Source: an uncultured Atopobiaceae bacterium (GTDB taxonomy: Bacteria; Actinomycetota; Coriobacteriia; Coriobacteriales; Atopobiaceae). Taken from it: DNA of 64,000 nucleotides. Each line of letters opens with the position of its first letter. Within the stretch, counting starts at the first letter, position 1. Below, one piece after another: positions 27,586 through 37,774 of the stretch. The position numbers and the translations under genes were made by a program. The DNA lies in contig CALULO010000003.1 of NCBI GenBank assembly GCA_944321515.1, positions 149,960 through 213,959 on the forward strand, in the 5' to 3' direction. The notes below the pieces were generated by a model that was given only the letters and a program-made list of their open reading frames with translations, had not been told where the DNA came from and made no database searches.

Positions 27586-29403
27586 CTACTTCTCGACAGC
27601 CTCGCCGCCCCAGTTCTTGCGACCGAGCTCAGTCCACTCGGGCTCCTCGTCAGGCAGGGAGCCGGACTTCTTGGTGAAGAGCTCGCGCAGGCAGTGGTAG
27701 GCCACGAAGACGCCCAGAATCACGATCAGGATCGCGAACACGAGCTGGAGTCCCGACGTGGCGATGACGGCCATGCCGCTGGCGGAGAGCGCCTTCACGC
27801 AGGCGATGATCGACTGCACCAGCGAGGTGAACGTGGAGACCAGAAGGAACGCCACGGGCACGTAGAGCATCCAACCCTTGCGGCCAGTGCACTTGCAGAA
27901 CACGGCGAGGGCAATCATGGTCATGCCGCCGAGCAGCTGGTTGGACGCGCCGAACAGCGCCCAGATGTTGTTGTAGCCGCCGAAGGCGAGGGCGAAGCCG
28001 AGCACCAGGGTCACCACGGTGGCGAACCAGGTGTTGGAGCACACGCGCGCCACGGCGCCCTGCTCGGGCTGGGCCTCGACGGTGTCGTCACCCACGGCGA
28101 AGAACTCCTGGAACGAGAGGCGGCCGATGCGGGCCACCGCGTCGACGGAGGTCAGCGCGAGGGCGGAGACGCACATGGTCATGAACACCGTGGCGAGCGT
28201 GCCGTTGACGCCGAAGGCGGTCATGCCGCGGGCGACGCCCTGCGAGAAGATCTGGAACGGGGTCGCGGCGGCGCCGTTGACGTTGAGGGCACCCGTGCCG
28301 GCAGTGTTGAGGTCAGAGAACATGATGGCGGCCACGACGATGGCGAGCACGCCAACGAAGGACTCCAGGACCATGGCGCCGTAGCCCACGGGGAGCATGT
28401 CCTTCTCGCTGGAGACCTGCTTGGACGAGGTGTTGGTGGACACCAGGCTGTGGAAGCCGGACAGGGCGCCGCAGGCCACCGAGACGAAGAGCAGCGGGAA
28501 GATGTAGCTGCCCTTGCCGGCGAGCGCGGAGATGTCGGCGACCATCGGCGCGGTCATCGTGGCCTCGCCGCGCGAGCCGAGCACGAAGATGCCGATCACG
28601 GCGCACACGATCATGACGATCATCATGATCGAGGTGAAGTAGTCGCGCGGCTGCTTGAGGGTCTGGATCGGCATGGCGGCTGCGAAGAGCAGGTACACCG
28701 CGATGACGGCGAACCAGCCGTACTTGCTCAGGTACAGGGGAATCTGCATGCCCACGGCGAACATGAGCACGAACAGCACGACGGCGAGCAGGAGCTCCTT
28801 CCAGCCGGACAGGCCGAAGCGGCGGTTGATCCAGCCGAAGGCAATGGCCACAAAGGTGAAGAGGATCGAGATCGTGCCGGCAGCGCCGCCCGCGTAGGAC
28901 TTCGCCACGTCGACCGAGCCGTCAGCGAGGTAGGTGGCCTGGAAGGTGCTGGCGACCATGTCGACGAACGCGGCGATGACGATGATCGTGAACAGCCAGC
29001 TGAAGATCAGGAAGAGCTTGCGGCCGGTGTGGCCGATGTACTTCTCGATGAGCTGGGCGAGGGACTTGCCGTTGTTCTTCACGCTGGCGTACAAGGCGCC
29101 GAAGTCGTGGACGGCGCCGAAGAAGATGCCGCCGACGAGCACCCACAGAAGCACGGGCAGCCAGCCGAACATCATAGCGGTGATGGTGCCCGTGACGGGG
29201 CCCGCGCCGCAGATGGAGCTGAACTGGTGCGAGAAGGCCGTGAAGCATGAGGCCGGCGAGAAGTTCTTCTCGTCCTCGAGGCGCTTGGCGGGCGTGATGG
29301 CATCGGGGTCGACGCCCCAGCTCTTGGCCAGCCAGCGGCCATAGAGCACGTACCCGGCGACCAGCACCACGGCCGCAACGAGCACGATGACGATTCCGTT
29401 CAT
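27586..29403 (-). CDS. cstA: CstA-family transporter (carbon starvation protein A)
   Basis: 605 aa with about 16 hydrophobic helices. Diagnostic CstA segments are ASCFTAFSHQFSSICGAGPV, GAVHDFGALYASVKNNGKS and SGFHSLVSTNTSSKQVSSE. CstA proteins import pyruvate and/or peptides, in E. coli under carbon limitation. ATG 29403 follows GGGAGG. It is monocistronic, divergent from the response regulator at 29688 across 284 bp and convergent with the peptidase over the repeat cluster. Length and motifs are complete. Which substrate is used cannot be read from the sequence. Confidence 0.92.
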   Translation of the reverse strand: MNGIVIVLVAAVVLVAGYVLYGRWLAKSWGVDPDAITPAKRLEDEKNFSPASCFTAFSHQFSSICGAGPVTGTITAMMFGWLPVLLWVLVGGIFFGAVHDFGALYASVKNNGKSLAQLIEKYIGHTGRKLFLIFSWLFTIIVIAAFVDMVASTFQATYLADGSVDVAKSYAGGAAGTISILFTFVAIAFGWINRRFGLSGWKELLLAVVLFVLMFAVGMQIPLYLSKYGWFAVIAVYLLFAAAMPIQTLKQPRDYFTSIMMIVMIVCAVIGIFVLGSRGEATMTAPMVADISALAGKGSYIFPLLFVSVACGALSGFHSLVSTNTSSKQVSSEKDMLPVGYGAMVLESFVGVLAIVVAAIMFSDLNTAGTGALNVNGAAATPFQIFSQGVARGMTAFGVNGTLATVFMTMCVSALALTSVDAVARIGRLSFQEFFAVGDDTVEAQPEQGAVARVCSNTWFATVVTLVLGFALAFGGYNNIWALFGASNQLLGGMTMIALAVFCKCTGRKGWMLYVPVAFLLVSTFTSLVQSIIACVKALSASGMAVIATSGLQLVFAILIVILGVFVAYHCLRELFTKKSGSLPDEEPEWTELGRKNWGGEAVEK

Positions 29404-29622
29404 AAGAATCCTCCCTTGATGGAAAACGGTGCCGGGATATCATGCGCCTCGCCTCTCCACCGCAACCTCACATCTTTGAATTGATAACGAGCACGAAACA
29501 CGCTCACCGAGAAAATCAGCCCGCTCGCGACATGTCACGAGACGGCAGGCGCGGGCCCGCCCGCCCCCACGAGCTCGTCTCACCGCCCTAGCTGGGGGCC
29601 GCTCCGCACCCCCGGGGCCTCC

Positions 29623-29666
29623 GTGACGGAAGCGTCACCCGGGGTGGGGGCCGCTCCCTATATACT
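29623..29666 (+). promoter_or_regulatory. Inverted repeat operator plus -10 of the two-component operon
   Basis: GTGACG-GAAG-CGTCAC (29623-29638) lies just upstream of where the -35 would be for a TATACT -10 (29661-29666). The same 6-4-6 repeat precedes the ABC ATPase gene at 31431-31446. The position fits an activator site and the pattern resembles BceR-type TGTGACG inverted repeats. The ribosome binding site GAGAGGAG follows. Confidence 0.7.
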
Positions 29667-29687
29667 CGAGACGAAGAGAGGAGACCC

Positions 29688-30368
29688 ATGCTGCGCATCC
29701 TGCTCGCCGAGGACGATCCGCTCATCGTGGAGGGGCTCTCCGAGCTGCTCGCCAACGAGGGCTTCGAGGTCGACGCCTCCCCCACCCAGTCCGGCTCCGT
29801 CGAGCTGGCCTGCCGTCCGCACGCCGACTACGCGCTCGCGCTTGTGGACCTGACGCTGGCCGAGGGCAACGGCTTTGCGGTCTGCAACGCCATAAAGCAC
29901 GCCACTCCCGAGGTTCCGGTGATCTTTCTCACCGCCGCCGACGACGAGCTCAACACCGTGACCGGTCTCGCCATGGGCGCGGACGACTACGTGGCCAAGC
30001 CCTTCCGCCCGCGCGAGCTCGTGGCGCGCGTGCAGGCCGCCATCCGCCGCTCCCGACCGGAGCGCGCCGTGTTGCGCCTGGGGCGCGTCACCATTGACCC
30101 GGACCGCGCCCACGTCGAGAAGGACGGTCGCGAGGTCACGCTCTCGGCGCTGGAGTACCGTCTGCTGCTGCTCTTTGCCAAGAACGCCGGGCGCCTGGTC
30201 ACGCGCGACATGATGCGCGACGCCCTCTGGGACGACGCGGGCGCCTACGTGGAGGAGAACACGCTCTCCGTCTACATCAAGCGCCTGCGGGACAAGCTGG
30301 AGGACGACCCCTCCTCGCCCGAGCTCATCGTGACGGTCCGCGGCCTCGGCTACAAGGCGCGGGGCTAG
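29688..30368 (+). CDS. OmpR/PhoB-family response regulator
   Basis: 226 aa. Receiver domain (1-115) with the acidic pair Asp9/Asp10, phosphoacceptor Asp54, a switch Thr in FLTAADD and Lys in YVAKPF. The DNA-binding winged helix (about 130-225) has the TLSALEYRLLLLFAKNAGRL segment and ENTLSVYIKRLRDKL recognition helix. It is the first gene of an operon with a sensor kinase (10 bp gap) and an ABC transporter. Identical inverted repeats before this gene and before the ATPase suggest that it activates its own operon and the transporter. The kinase's short extracellular part and the transporter partner suggest detection of cell-envelope-active peptides or antibiotics; this is inference. Confidence 0.9.
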   Translation: MLRILLAEDDPLIVEGLSELLANEGFEVDASPTQSGSVELACRPHADYALALVDLTLAEGNGFAVCNAIKHATPEVPVIFLTAADDELNTVTGLAMGADDYVAKPFRPRELVARVQAAIRRSRPERAVLRLGRVTIDPDRAHVEKDGREVTLSALEYRLLLLFAKNAGRLVTRDMMRDALWDDAGAYVEENTLSVYIKRLRDKLEDDPSSPELIVTVRGLGYKARG

Positions 30369-30378
30369 GGGGCGCGCC

Positions 30379-31434
30379 GTGTTCCTACGCAACCGCGAGG
30401 TCATGCGCCTGGTCTGGGCGCTTCTCGCCGTCGGCGCGGCAGGCTCGCTCGCTGCCTGGGCGTGCCTAGGCGCCGCCGCTGCCGTGGCAGTGGCGCTGAC
30501 GGCGGCGGCCTGCGCCGTCGTGGCGCTCGTGGCGACCTGGGCCCGCTACCGCGCGCTCGCGAGGCTCGCCTCCCAGGTTGACGACGTCCTGCACGGCGCG
30601 CGCGACGTGAGCTTCGAGCGCATGCGCGAGGGCGAGCTCGCGATCCTGGCGTCGGAGCTCGACAAGATGACCAGCCGCCTGCGCCTGGCGAACGAGGGCC
30701 TCGAGGGCGAGAAGAACGCGCTGGCAGACGCGCTGGCAGACATCTCCCACCAGCTCAAGACCCCCCTCACGTCCCTAGCGCTCATGACAGCGCTGGTGCG
30801 CCGCGAGCTCGCCGGCGAGGCCGGCCACGAGGGCCAGCTCGCCCGCCTGCGCACGATGGAGCGCCTCGAGGACCGCGTCAAGTGGCTCGTCGCCTCCCTG
30901 CTCAAGCTCGCGCGCATCGACGCAGGCGTGGTGAGCTTCGCGCGGGCCCACGTGGACGGCGCCGAGCTCGTCGCCCGGGCGGCCGAGCCCCTGGCGGTTG
31001 CCTTCGACCTGGCGGACGTGACGCTGGCGTGCGAGGTGGCGCCCGACGCCGGGTTTGAGGGGGACCTCTCGTGGACTGCCGAGGCGCTGGAGAACGTGCT
31101 CAAGAACTGCCTGGAGCACACCCCGGCCGGTGGCACCGTGCGCGTTGCCGTCACCGAGGACGCGCTTGCCTTCCGGATACGCGTGGCGGACACCGGGCCC
31201 GGCATCGCCCCCGAGGACCTCCCTCACGTCTTCGAGCGCTTCTACCGCGGCGGGGCAGATGGCGGGCAAGGCGTCGGCCCCGGGGCCGGCTCGGAGGTTG
31301 AGCCCACCGGCGTGGGGATCGGGCTCGCCCTCGCCCAGAGCCTCGTCACCGCACAGGGGGGCTCGGTGCGCGCTGGGAACGCCCCGGGGGGCGGGGCCGT
31401 CTTCGACCTCGTCTTCTTCAAGGCGGTGGTGTGA
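30379..31434 (+). CDS. Intramembrane-sensing type histidine kinase
   Basis: 351 aa. Two hydrophobic helices (about 10-31 and 34-54) are separated by only a few residues, so there is practically no extracellular sensor domain. A linker leads to the H-box DISHQLKTPL with His124, N-box NVLKNCLEH, G1 DTGPGIAP, F-box FERFYR and G2 GVGIGLALA. A Gly-rich insertion sits in the ATP lid (about 295-315). Kinases of this shape (BceS-like) depend on a partner ABC transporter for signal input, and one follows. GTG start at 30379 behind GGGGG; a downstream ATG (30403) would cut the first helix. The stop codon lies inside the second operator. Confidence 0.9.
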   Translation: MFLRNREVMRLVWALLAVGAAGSLAAWACLGAAAAVAVALTAAACAVVALVATWARYRALARLASQVDDVLHGARDVSFERMREGELAILASELDKMTSRLRLANEGLEGEKNALADALADISHQLKTPLTSLALMTALVRRELAGEAGHEGQLARLRTMERLEDRVKWLVASLLKLARIDAGVVSFARAHVDGAELVARAAEPLAVAFDLADVTLACEVAPDAGFEGDLSWTAEALENVLKNCLEHTPAGGTVRVAVTEDALAFRIRVADTGPGIAPEDLPHVFERFYRGGADGGQGVGPGAGSEVEPTGVGIGLALAQSLVTAQGGSVRAGNAPGGGAVFDLVFFKAVV

Positions 31435-31457
31435 CGGAACCGTCACGGGCGCGTCAC
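31431..31457 (+). promoter_or_regulatory. Second copy of the regulator box, before the ABC ATPase
   Basis: GTGACG-GAAC-CGTCAC at 31431-31446 overlaps the stop codon of the kinase gene; an extra CGTCAC half-site lies at 31452-31457. It is the same 6-4-6 design as 29623-29638, so the ABC pair probably has its own regulator-dependent promoter inside the operon. Confidence 0.7.
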
Positions 31458-31520
31458 GGGGCGGCAGGCTCCCCTCGCCATCATGGAGTCGGAACTGAAG
31501 GCACCTTTCAGGGAGGTCAC

Positions 31521-32201
<681 letters not shown>

Positions 32202-32206
32202 CCCGC

Positions 32207-35200
32207 ATGACACCCAGAGGCAGCGGCACCCGCGGCGCACGACCCGGCGAGAAGGACCTCGCCACGCGCGCCAGGCACCTCCCGCGCAACGTCTTCGCAA
32301 GCTTCACCCTGCGCTCGCTGGCGGCCAACCGCGTCCGGTCGGCCGTGACCGTAGCGGGCATCGCGCTTGCCACGGGCCTGCTCATGGCGGTGCTCGTGAG
32401 CGTGACGAGCCTGCAGAACGGCCTCGCCAACCAAGGTCGCAAGAGCGACGGCGTCTGGCAGGTGGCCTTCCCCAACACCGACGAAGCCGAGCTCCAGCGC
32501 CTGCGCGAGGCCGCCGGGGACCGGCTCGACCGCCTGGCAACCCAGCGCGACCTTGGCTCCGCCGCCTTCTCCGAGGAGGGCGCGGAGCGCAACGGCACCT
32601 TCCTCACCGTGGTGGCACTGCCCGAGGAACAGGGCGACACCTCACGGGCCATGGGCGACGACGCCTACGACGTCATCAACGAGCCCGAGGTCGTTGAGGG
32701 ACGGCTGCCCGAGGCGCCCGGGGAGATCGCCGTTACCACCAGCCTGCTCGACGAGGAGCCCACCCCCGGCGCCAGCGAGCTTCCCGGCGTGGAGGCGGGC
32801 ATCGCCTCCGACGGGCCGATCCAGGTGGGAAGCAGGCTCACGCTGACGCTTGGGCGACGCTACTCCCCGAGCACGAGCGGCACGTCCCCCGTGTCCACCG
32901 GGTCGAGCGAGACCTATGAGAGCGTCGTCACCGGCACCAACCCGGACGGCACGCCCAGGGTGGAGCCCGGGGACATCGCCGAGACCCTCGAGGCCGTGGG
33001 CGACCCCAGGACGTACACCGTGGTCGGCGTCGTCTCCCCGGACTGGTCGGTCCCGGGATACCTCGCCTACGTGAGTCCGGACGAGACGGGCGGCTCCACC
33101 GAACCCCTCATGAACGCGCGCTTCTCGACCACCTGCACGAGCCGCGCGGACCTCGACGCCCTCGTGGAGTCCGTGCGGCCCGGCGGCGGCGAGAGCGGCT
33201 ACTACGTCAACGAGGGCCTGCTCACCTACGAGGGCCTTGGCAGGGACCGCTTCGCCCTTGACACCGTGGGCATGTTCGCCGCCACCCTCGCGGTGACGAT
33301 CGTCGCCGCCGCCGTGTCCCTCATCTCCAACTCCTTTGCCATCTCCGTCTCGGAGCGCACGCGCCAGTTCGGGCTGCTGTCCTCGCTCGGAGCCTCAAAG
33401 CGGCAGCTCAGGCGCACCGTCCTTCTGGAGGCGGCGGTGCTCGGCGTGGCCGGGGTGCCCCTGGGGATGCTGCTGGGCGTGGCCGGCGCTGCCGTGGCCT
33501 TCACCGTCACCGGCGACGGCTGGGCCTCGATGGTGGGAACCGAGACTGCCGTGACGCTCGTGGTGCGCCCGTGGTGCGTGCTTTTGACCGCCGTGCTCGC
33601 CTGCGCGACGCTCCTGGTGAGCGCGGCGGTCCCGGCTGTGCGCGCCGGGCGCGTGCCCGCCGTCGACGCCATCCGCCAGGCCCAGGACGTGCGCCCCAGC
33701 CGCCGGCTCCGACGCGTCTTCTCCCGACGACGCCACGCCATGGACGACCTCTCCGCGGACGGCAGGCGCCCGCGCGGCCTCGCGGCGCTCGTCGGCGGAG
33801 TGCCGGCGTTTCTCGCCCGGCGCACGCTCGCCGTGTCCGCGAGCAAGTCGCGCGTCGCCGTGCTCTCGCTCGCCGTCTCCGTGACGCTGCTCGTGACCGC
33901 TGGCGTGGTGGGCGACCTGCTCTCCGCGGGCCTCGACGTCTCCACGGACTCGATGGGGCCCTACGACCTCCGGGTCGTCGTCGCGGACGCGGCCGAGGAG
34001 GGGCAGGCAGGCGCGGACGGCGGGTCGAGCGGCGCCGCGGCAGCCGGGGGCTCCCCCGCCCTCAGCGCCGCGGACGACCTCCTTGCCCGGATCTCCGGAA
34101 TCGACGGCGTGAGCGCCGCCGCCTACGTGGGCGAGGGCACGGCCACGGTGCGCCTCTCCAAGGGGCTGCTTGACCGCGACGCCCTCGCCGATGCGAGCGA
34201 TTCGACCACCGCGCCGGTGGACGGGTCCGGCTACGCGACCGCCAGCGTCATGTGTGTGGACGACGACACCTGGTACTCCCTTGCGGACTCGGGCGTGATC
34301 GGCCTCGCGGACGCCGACCCCTCCGAGCTCCAGGCGGTCCTCGTGGGGGCCCTGGACGTGAACGACGGCCAGCGCTACGGCGTCCGGAGGGTCAGCCCTG
34401 CGGACGCGGCCGGCACGGCGGAGCTCCTCGTCCTCTCCCCGCGCGAGGGCTACGGTGACCCCGTAGCCTCCTACGACCACACGGACGCGGTCGACGGCTA
34501 CGCGGCCTACTACACGCCCACGGGGGCCGAGGACACAGACAGCCAGCTCATCGTGCCCGTCGAGGACGCCGTGGCCAGATCGACCAGCGTGCCGGTGGTG
34601 GCCGTGGCGGACGACCTCGGCGACGGCTTCCCCCTGTCCGCCTCCTCCCTGCGCGTGAACTTCCCCACCCTCGTCATGCCCGCGAGCGCCGTGCGCGAGA
34701 CCCCCGACGCGCTCCAGGCCCTTCTCGACAGCTACCGCAACCTCTGGGTGGAGTACGACGCGAGGCTCGCCGAGGGCGCCGCCGACGCCAAGGTGCTCGG
34801 GGCCATGGAGGACGCGGTCGGCGACACGGGGGGCGTGAGCCTGCTCAGGAGCGACAACATCGCAGCCCTCGCACGGGACGCGAGGGCGAGGTCCTTCACC
34901 GCCCAGGTCTTCCTCTACTGCTTCGCGGCGATCATGACGGCCATCTCGGTGGCCAACGTCTTCAACACCATCGCGTCGGGGATGATGCTGCGCACGCGCG
35001 AGTTTGCCGCGCTGCGCTCGGCTGGGATGGGCGGCCGCAGCTTCCGCCTGATGATGCTCGTGGAGTGCGCAGACTACGCGGTGCGCGGCCTCCTCATCGG
35101 CGCCGCGCTCTCCCTGCTGGTGGAGCTCTTCCTCAACCGGGCGATGGCCATCTCTGTGTCCGGGCTTGCCTTCGAGGTGCCGTGGGGCCACATCGCGCTG

Positions 35201-35305
35201 GCGTTTGCGGTGGTCGTGGCCGCGCTCGCAGCGAGCGTGTCCTACGCGCTGCACAAGACCCACGCGATGAACCTCGTCGAGGCCCTCCGCGCCGACGCGC
35301 TCTAG
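32207..35305 (+). CDS. Giant FtsX-type ABC permease of the two-component module
   Basis: 1032 aa. Two copies of an FtsX-type arrangement. An N-terminal helix (about 40-65) is followed by an extracellular domain (about 70-340) and three helices (about 350-490). A second helix around 555-580 is followed by another extracellular domain (about 590-890) and a final helix set (about 900-1025). The second extracellular part has a Gly/Ala-rich linker (AGADGGSSGAAAAGGSP). It is larger than BceB (about 650 aa) and more like actinobacterial LolCE/MacB-type permeases, so the peptide-sensing analogy is by context rather than by close relation. ATG 32207 has GAGGTGA. A long hairpin terminator follows. Confidence 0.87.
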   Translation: MTPRGSGTRGARPGEKDLATRARHLPRNVFASFTLRSLAANRVRSAVTVAGIALATGLLMAVLVSVTSLQNGLANQGRKSDGVWQVAFPNTDEAELQRLREAAGDRLDRLATQRDLGSAAFSEEGAERNGTFLTVVALPEEQGDTSRAMGDDAYDVINEPEVVEGRLPEAPGEIAVTTSLLDEEPTPGASELPGVEAGIASDGPIQVGSRLTLTLGRRYSPSTSGTSPVSTGSSETYESVVTGTNPDGTPRVEPGDIAETLEAVGDPRTYTVVGVVSPDWSVPGYLAYVSPDETGGSTEPLMNARFSTTCTSRADLDALVESVRPGGGESGYYVNEGLLTYEGLGRDRFALDTVGMFAATLAVTIVAAAVSLISNSFAISVSERTRQFGLLSSLGASKRQLRRTVLLEAAVLGVAGVPLGMLLGVAGAAVAFTVTGDGWASMVGTETAVTLVVRPWCVLLTAVLACATLLVSAAVPAVRAGRVPAVDAIRQAQDVRPSRRLRRVFSRRRHAMDDLSADGRRPRGLAALVGGVPAFLARRTLAVSASKSRVAVLSLAVSVTLLVTAGVVGDLLSAGLDVSTDSMGPYDLRVVVADAAEEGQAGADGGSSGAAAAGGSPALSAADDLLARISGIDGVSAAAYVGEGTATVRLSKGLLDRDALADASDSTTAPVDGSGYATASVMCVDDDTWYSLADSGVIGLADADPSELQAVLVGALDVNDGQRYGVRRVSPADAAGTAELLVLSPREGYGDPVASYDHTDAVDGYAAYYTPTGAEDTDSQLIVPVEDAVARSTSVPVVAVADDLGDGFPLSASSLRVNFPTLVMPASAVRETPDALQALLDSYRNLWVEYDARLAEGAADAKVLGAMEDAVGDTGGVSLLRSDNIAALARDARARSFTAQVFLYCFAAIMTAISVANVFNTIASGMMLRTREFAALRSAGMGGRSFRLMMLVECADYAVRGLLIGAALSLLVELFLNRAMAISVSGLAFEVPWGHIALAFAVVVAALAASVSYALHKTHAMNLVEALRADAL

Positions 35306-35334
35306 CCGGCGAGAAGGGCTCGCCGGGCCGTCAC

Positions 35335-35374
35335 GGCGACGCCCCGGCGAGCCGGGGGCCGCCGGGGCGTCGCC
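35335..35374 (+). terminator. Hairpin terminator between convergent permease and band-7 genes
   Basis: A 15 bp perfect stem (35335-35349 with 35360-35374; arm GGCGACGCCCCGGCG) and a 10 nt loop. There is no T-tract. It sits 30 nt after the permease stop, with a GGCGAGAAG word (35308-35316) between them, and 35 nt from the stop of the opposite gene. Confidence 0.7.
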
Positions 35375-35409
35375 GCGCGGGCCCCTCGGGCCAGCGTCCT
35401 TCTCGTCAG

Positions 35410-36375
35410 CTATCTCTTGGCCGCGTCCGGGCCCGGGGCCGGCGGCACCTTGGAACCCTCGCCAGCCTGGCCCGCGGCGAGCATCTGCTCGAACATGGAG
35501 GCCGTCTGCGTGAAGTCGCTCGGCAGGACCACCGTGGAGGCCTTGCCCGTCTTGGCGAAGTCGCTCATCATCTCGGTCCACTGCGTGAACATGAAGAGCT
35601 GGTTGGCCTCCACGTCCGAGACGCCGGTCTCCTGGATGGTCTCGAGCGACTCGCGGATGCCCGCGGCGATGGCCTTGCGCTGGTTGGCGATGCCCTCGCC
35701 GGCCTTCTCCATGGCCTCGGCCTCGGCCTGGGCCTCGGTCACGCGACGGATGCGGTCGGCCTCGGCGAGGTCCTGCGCGGCGGCCTTGGTGCGCTGGGCG
35801 GCGTTGATCTGGTTCATGGAGTCCTCGACCTCGGCCGGCAGCGCGATCTTGGTGATGAGCGTGGAGACGAGCGTGAAGCCGTAGGCGTCCATCTGCTCGG
35901 AGACGGTGGCGTTGACGTCCTTGGCGATGTCGTCCTTCTTGGCGAAGACCTCGTCCAAGGTGTAGACGGGGATGGAGCTGCGCAGGGCGTCAGTGATGAA
36001 GTCGCGCATCTGGGCCACGGGCTGCTGGAGCATGTAGTAGCTCTTGTAGACGCCGGAGTCCTGCGGGGCGGCACCACGCTCGTAGCTCACGTGGTACTGC
36101 GCGGAGATCTCGAGGCCGATGGTAACGTTGTCCTCCGTCTTGACGTCGATGTTGAAGCCGTTCTTCATGGTGCGCAGGCTGACCGTGGCCGCCTTGCGGT
36201 CCACGAACGGGATCTTGGCGTGGAAGCCCGCCCCCACGATCTGGTGGAACTTGCCAAGCCGCTCGATGATCACGGCGTGCTGCTGCTTGACGACGTAGAA
36301 CAGGTTTCCGGTCACGAGGCCTACGAAGAGGAACACGACGAGCACGATCAGGACGAACGTGATGAGCTGCGGCAT
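35410..36375 (-). CDS. SPFH/band-7 (stomatin-like, QmcA-type) membrane protein
   Basis: 321 aa. One N-terminal membrane helix (about 5-27) followed by the band-7 domain (VVKQQHAVIIERLGKFHQIV, PFVDRK, EDNVTIGLEISAQYHV), a long Ala/Glu/Lys helix (about 190-250, KAAAQDLAEADRIRRVTEAQ) and a Pro-rich C-terminus. SPFH proteins oligomerise into rings that organise membrane patches or control proteases. No NfeD partner is beside it. ATG 36375 follows AAAGGAGC; the in-frame upstream extension is Arg-rich and was rejected. It is divergent from the gene at 36504; a TATGCT on the minus strand near 36440 may be its -10. Confidence 0.88.
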   Translation of the reverse strand: MPQLITFVLIVLVVFLFVGLVTGNLFYVVKQQHAVIIERLGKFHQIVGAGFHAKIPFVDRKAATVSLRTMKNGFNIDVKTEDNVTIGLEISAQYHVSYERGAAPQDSGVYKSYYMLQQPVAQMRDFITDALRSSIPVYTLDEVFAKKDDIAKDVNATVSEQMDAYGFTLVSTLITKIALPAEVEDSMNQINAAQRTKAAAQDLAEADRIRRVTEAQAEAEAMEKAGEGIANQRKAIAAGIRESLETIQETGVSDVEANQLFMFTQWTEMMSDFAKTGKASTVVLPSDFTQTASMFEQMLAAGQAGEGSKVPPAPGPDAAKR

Positions 36376-36503
36376 GGGGCGCTCCTTTGGACGGACGGCG
36401 CGGCGCGCGGGGCGGCCGGCCCGCTTACGTATTCCTAGCATACCCCGCTGGCCGGACGACAATATACTGGGGGAGACAAATCAGCACGAGGAGGGAGCCC
36501 GCC

Positions 36504-37595
36504 ATGGCCAAGCACCGCCTCTCCCACATGGAAGACCCGCAGGTAGATCCCTTCAGCGCTGGCGAACCCGAGCTCCCGTGGTCGAGCGGGGACGAGCCGT
36601 CCGCCGACGAGCTTGACCCGGCGGGCGGCGAGGAGGCCCTGGCGGCCGAGGCGGGGCCGGGGGGCCTCGGGGAGGCGGACGGCCCTACGGACGACGGGCG
36701 GGATGGGGGCTACGTGGCACCCAGGCGCCAGGACTCCCGCTACGACGCCCCCTCCACCGACGAGCGGCAACGGCGGCGCCCGCGTCGCAGTCGCAGGCCG
36801 CCTGAGCTTGGGCTTGCGCCCGAGCAGGTCGCCGCCCTCCGGGCCCAGGTCGCGCGACGCAGGAGGTTCCTCTGGGCGCTCGTCGCGATCATCTTGGTCG
36901 CCAGCTTTGCGGCACCGGTCGCGAGCTGCGTGGCGGACGCCGTCGGCGGGGTCGTGGACGCGGTCGAGGGCGTCTTCGCCGACGACGAGCCGGCGGGCGG
37001 CTGGTCGGACGCCTTCTCGGACTCCGACGCGAGACCCTACTTCACGGACGCCGGGGACGCCGAGGGGGAGGCCGTGCTGGAGGCGCTCGACGCGCGGATG
37101 GAGGTTCTTCTCGCCGACCCGTCGTCCGGCATGCTGCACGAGCTCGTGGCGAACCACCTCTCCGACAAGCTGCTCTCGCTTCTGGGCTACACGGCCGACG
37201 AGCTGGGCATCGACGTCGACGCCTGGGCAACGTGGTACCTCGGCCAGGTAAGCTTCGAGATGGACTCCGCCTACGCCGACGGGGGCTCGGGGACGGCCTA
37301 CGCCTACGTCACGGCGCCAGACGCGAACGAGATCGTCTGGGACTTCTACGACGAGGTCTCCGACTACCTCCTCGACAACGACCTCTGGGGCCACTATGGC
37401 AGCGCGGACAGCGTCGCCCTGCCGAACGCGGAACAGCGCGAGCACATCCGGTCCGCCTTCGACGAGGTGACTGCCGCGGCCGAGCCGGTAGAGCCGGTAC
37501 TCCTGAGCGCCTACGTGGACTACGTCGGCGGCGAGTGGGTCGTGGACGAGCAGGACCTCGTGGACTCGCTCTCCGACGCCCTCTGGCTGTACTAG
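36504..37595 (+). CDS. Uncharacterised single-pass membrane protein
   Basis: 363 aa, not recognised. The first 115 residues are cytoplasmic, acidic, then Arg-rich (RRPRRSRRPPELG). A membrane helix spans about 122-145 (FLWALVAIILVASFAAPVAS), and the remaining 215 residues would lie outside. The outer part is acidic and aromatic (ADELGIDVDAWATWYLG, YVDYVGGEWVVDEQDLVDSL), helical and without catalytic motifs. Such N-in anchored proteins are common in Coriobacteriia and often lack assigned functions. ATG 36504 follows GAGGAGGGAG; TATACT at 36463-36468 may be its -10. Confidence 0.65.
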   Translation: MAKHRLSHMEDPQVDPFSAGEPELPWSSGDEPSADELDPAGGEEALAAEAGPGGLGEADGPTDDGRDGGYVAPRRQDSRYDAPSTDERQRRRPRRSRRPPELGLAPEQVAALRAQVARRRRFLWALVAIILVASFAAPVASCVADAVGGVVDAVEGVFADDEPAGGWSDAFSDSDARPYFTDAGDAEGEAVLEALDARMEVLLADPSSGMLHELVANHLSDKLLSLLGYTADELGIDVDAWATWYLGQVSFEMDSAYADGGSGTAYAYVTAPDANEIVWDFYDEVSDYLLDNDLWGHYGSADSVALPNAEQREHIRSAFDEVTAAAEPVEPVLLSAYVDYVGGEWVVDEQDLVDSLSDALWLY

Positions 37596-37774
37596 ACGCG
37601 CCGTGCGGCCGGGCGGACAGTCGCGCGGCGAGGGTGACGGCGCGCTCAGGCGGGCGAGGGCGGGTGGCGCGGAAGGCGGCGGGGCCATCCCGCGAGGCGG
37701 CCTGCCGTCGCAGGCGGCGTCCGGCCGCAGGCGTACAATGTCCAGGCATAATCCGTCCGAGGAAGAGGGGACCT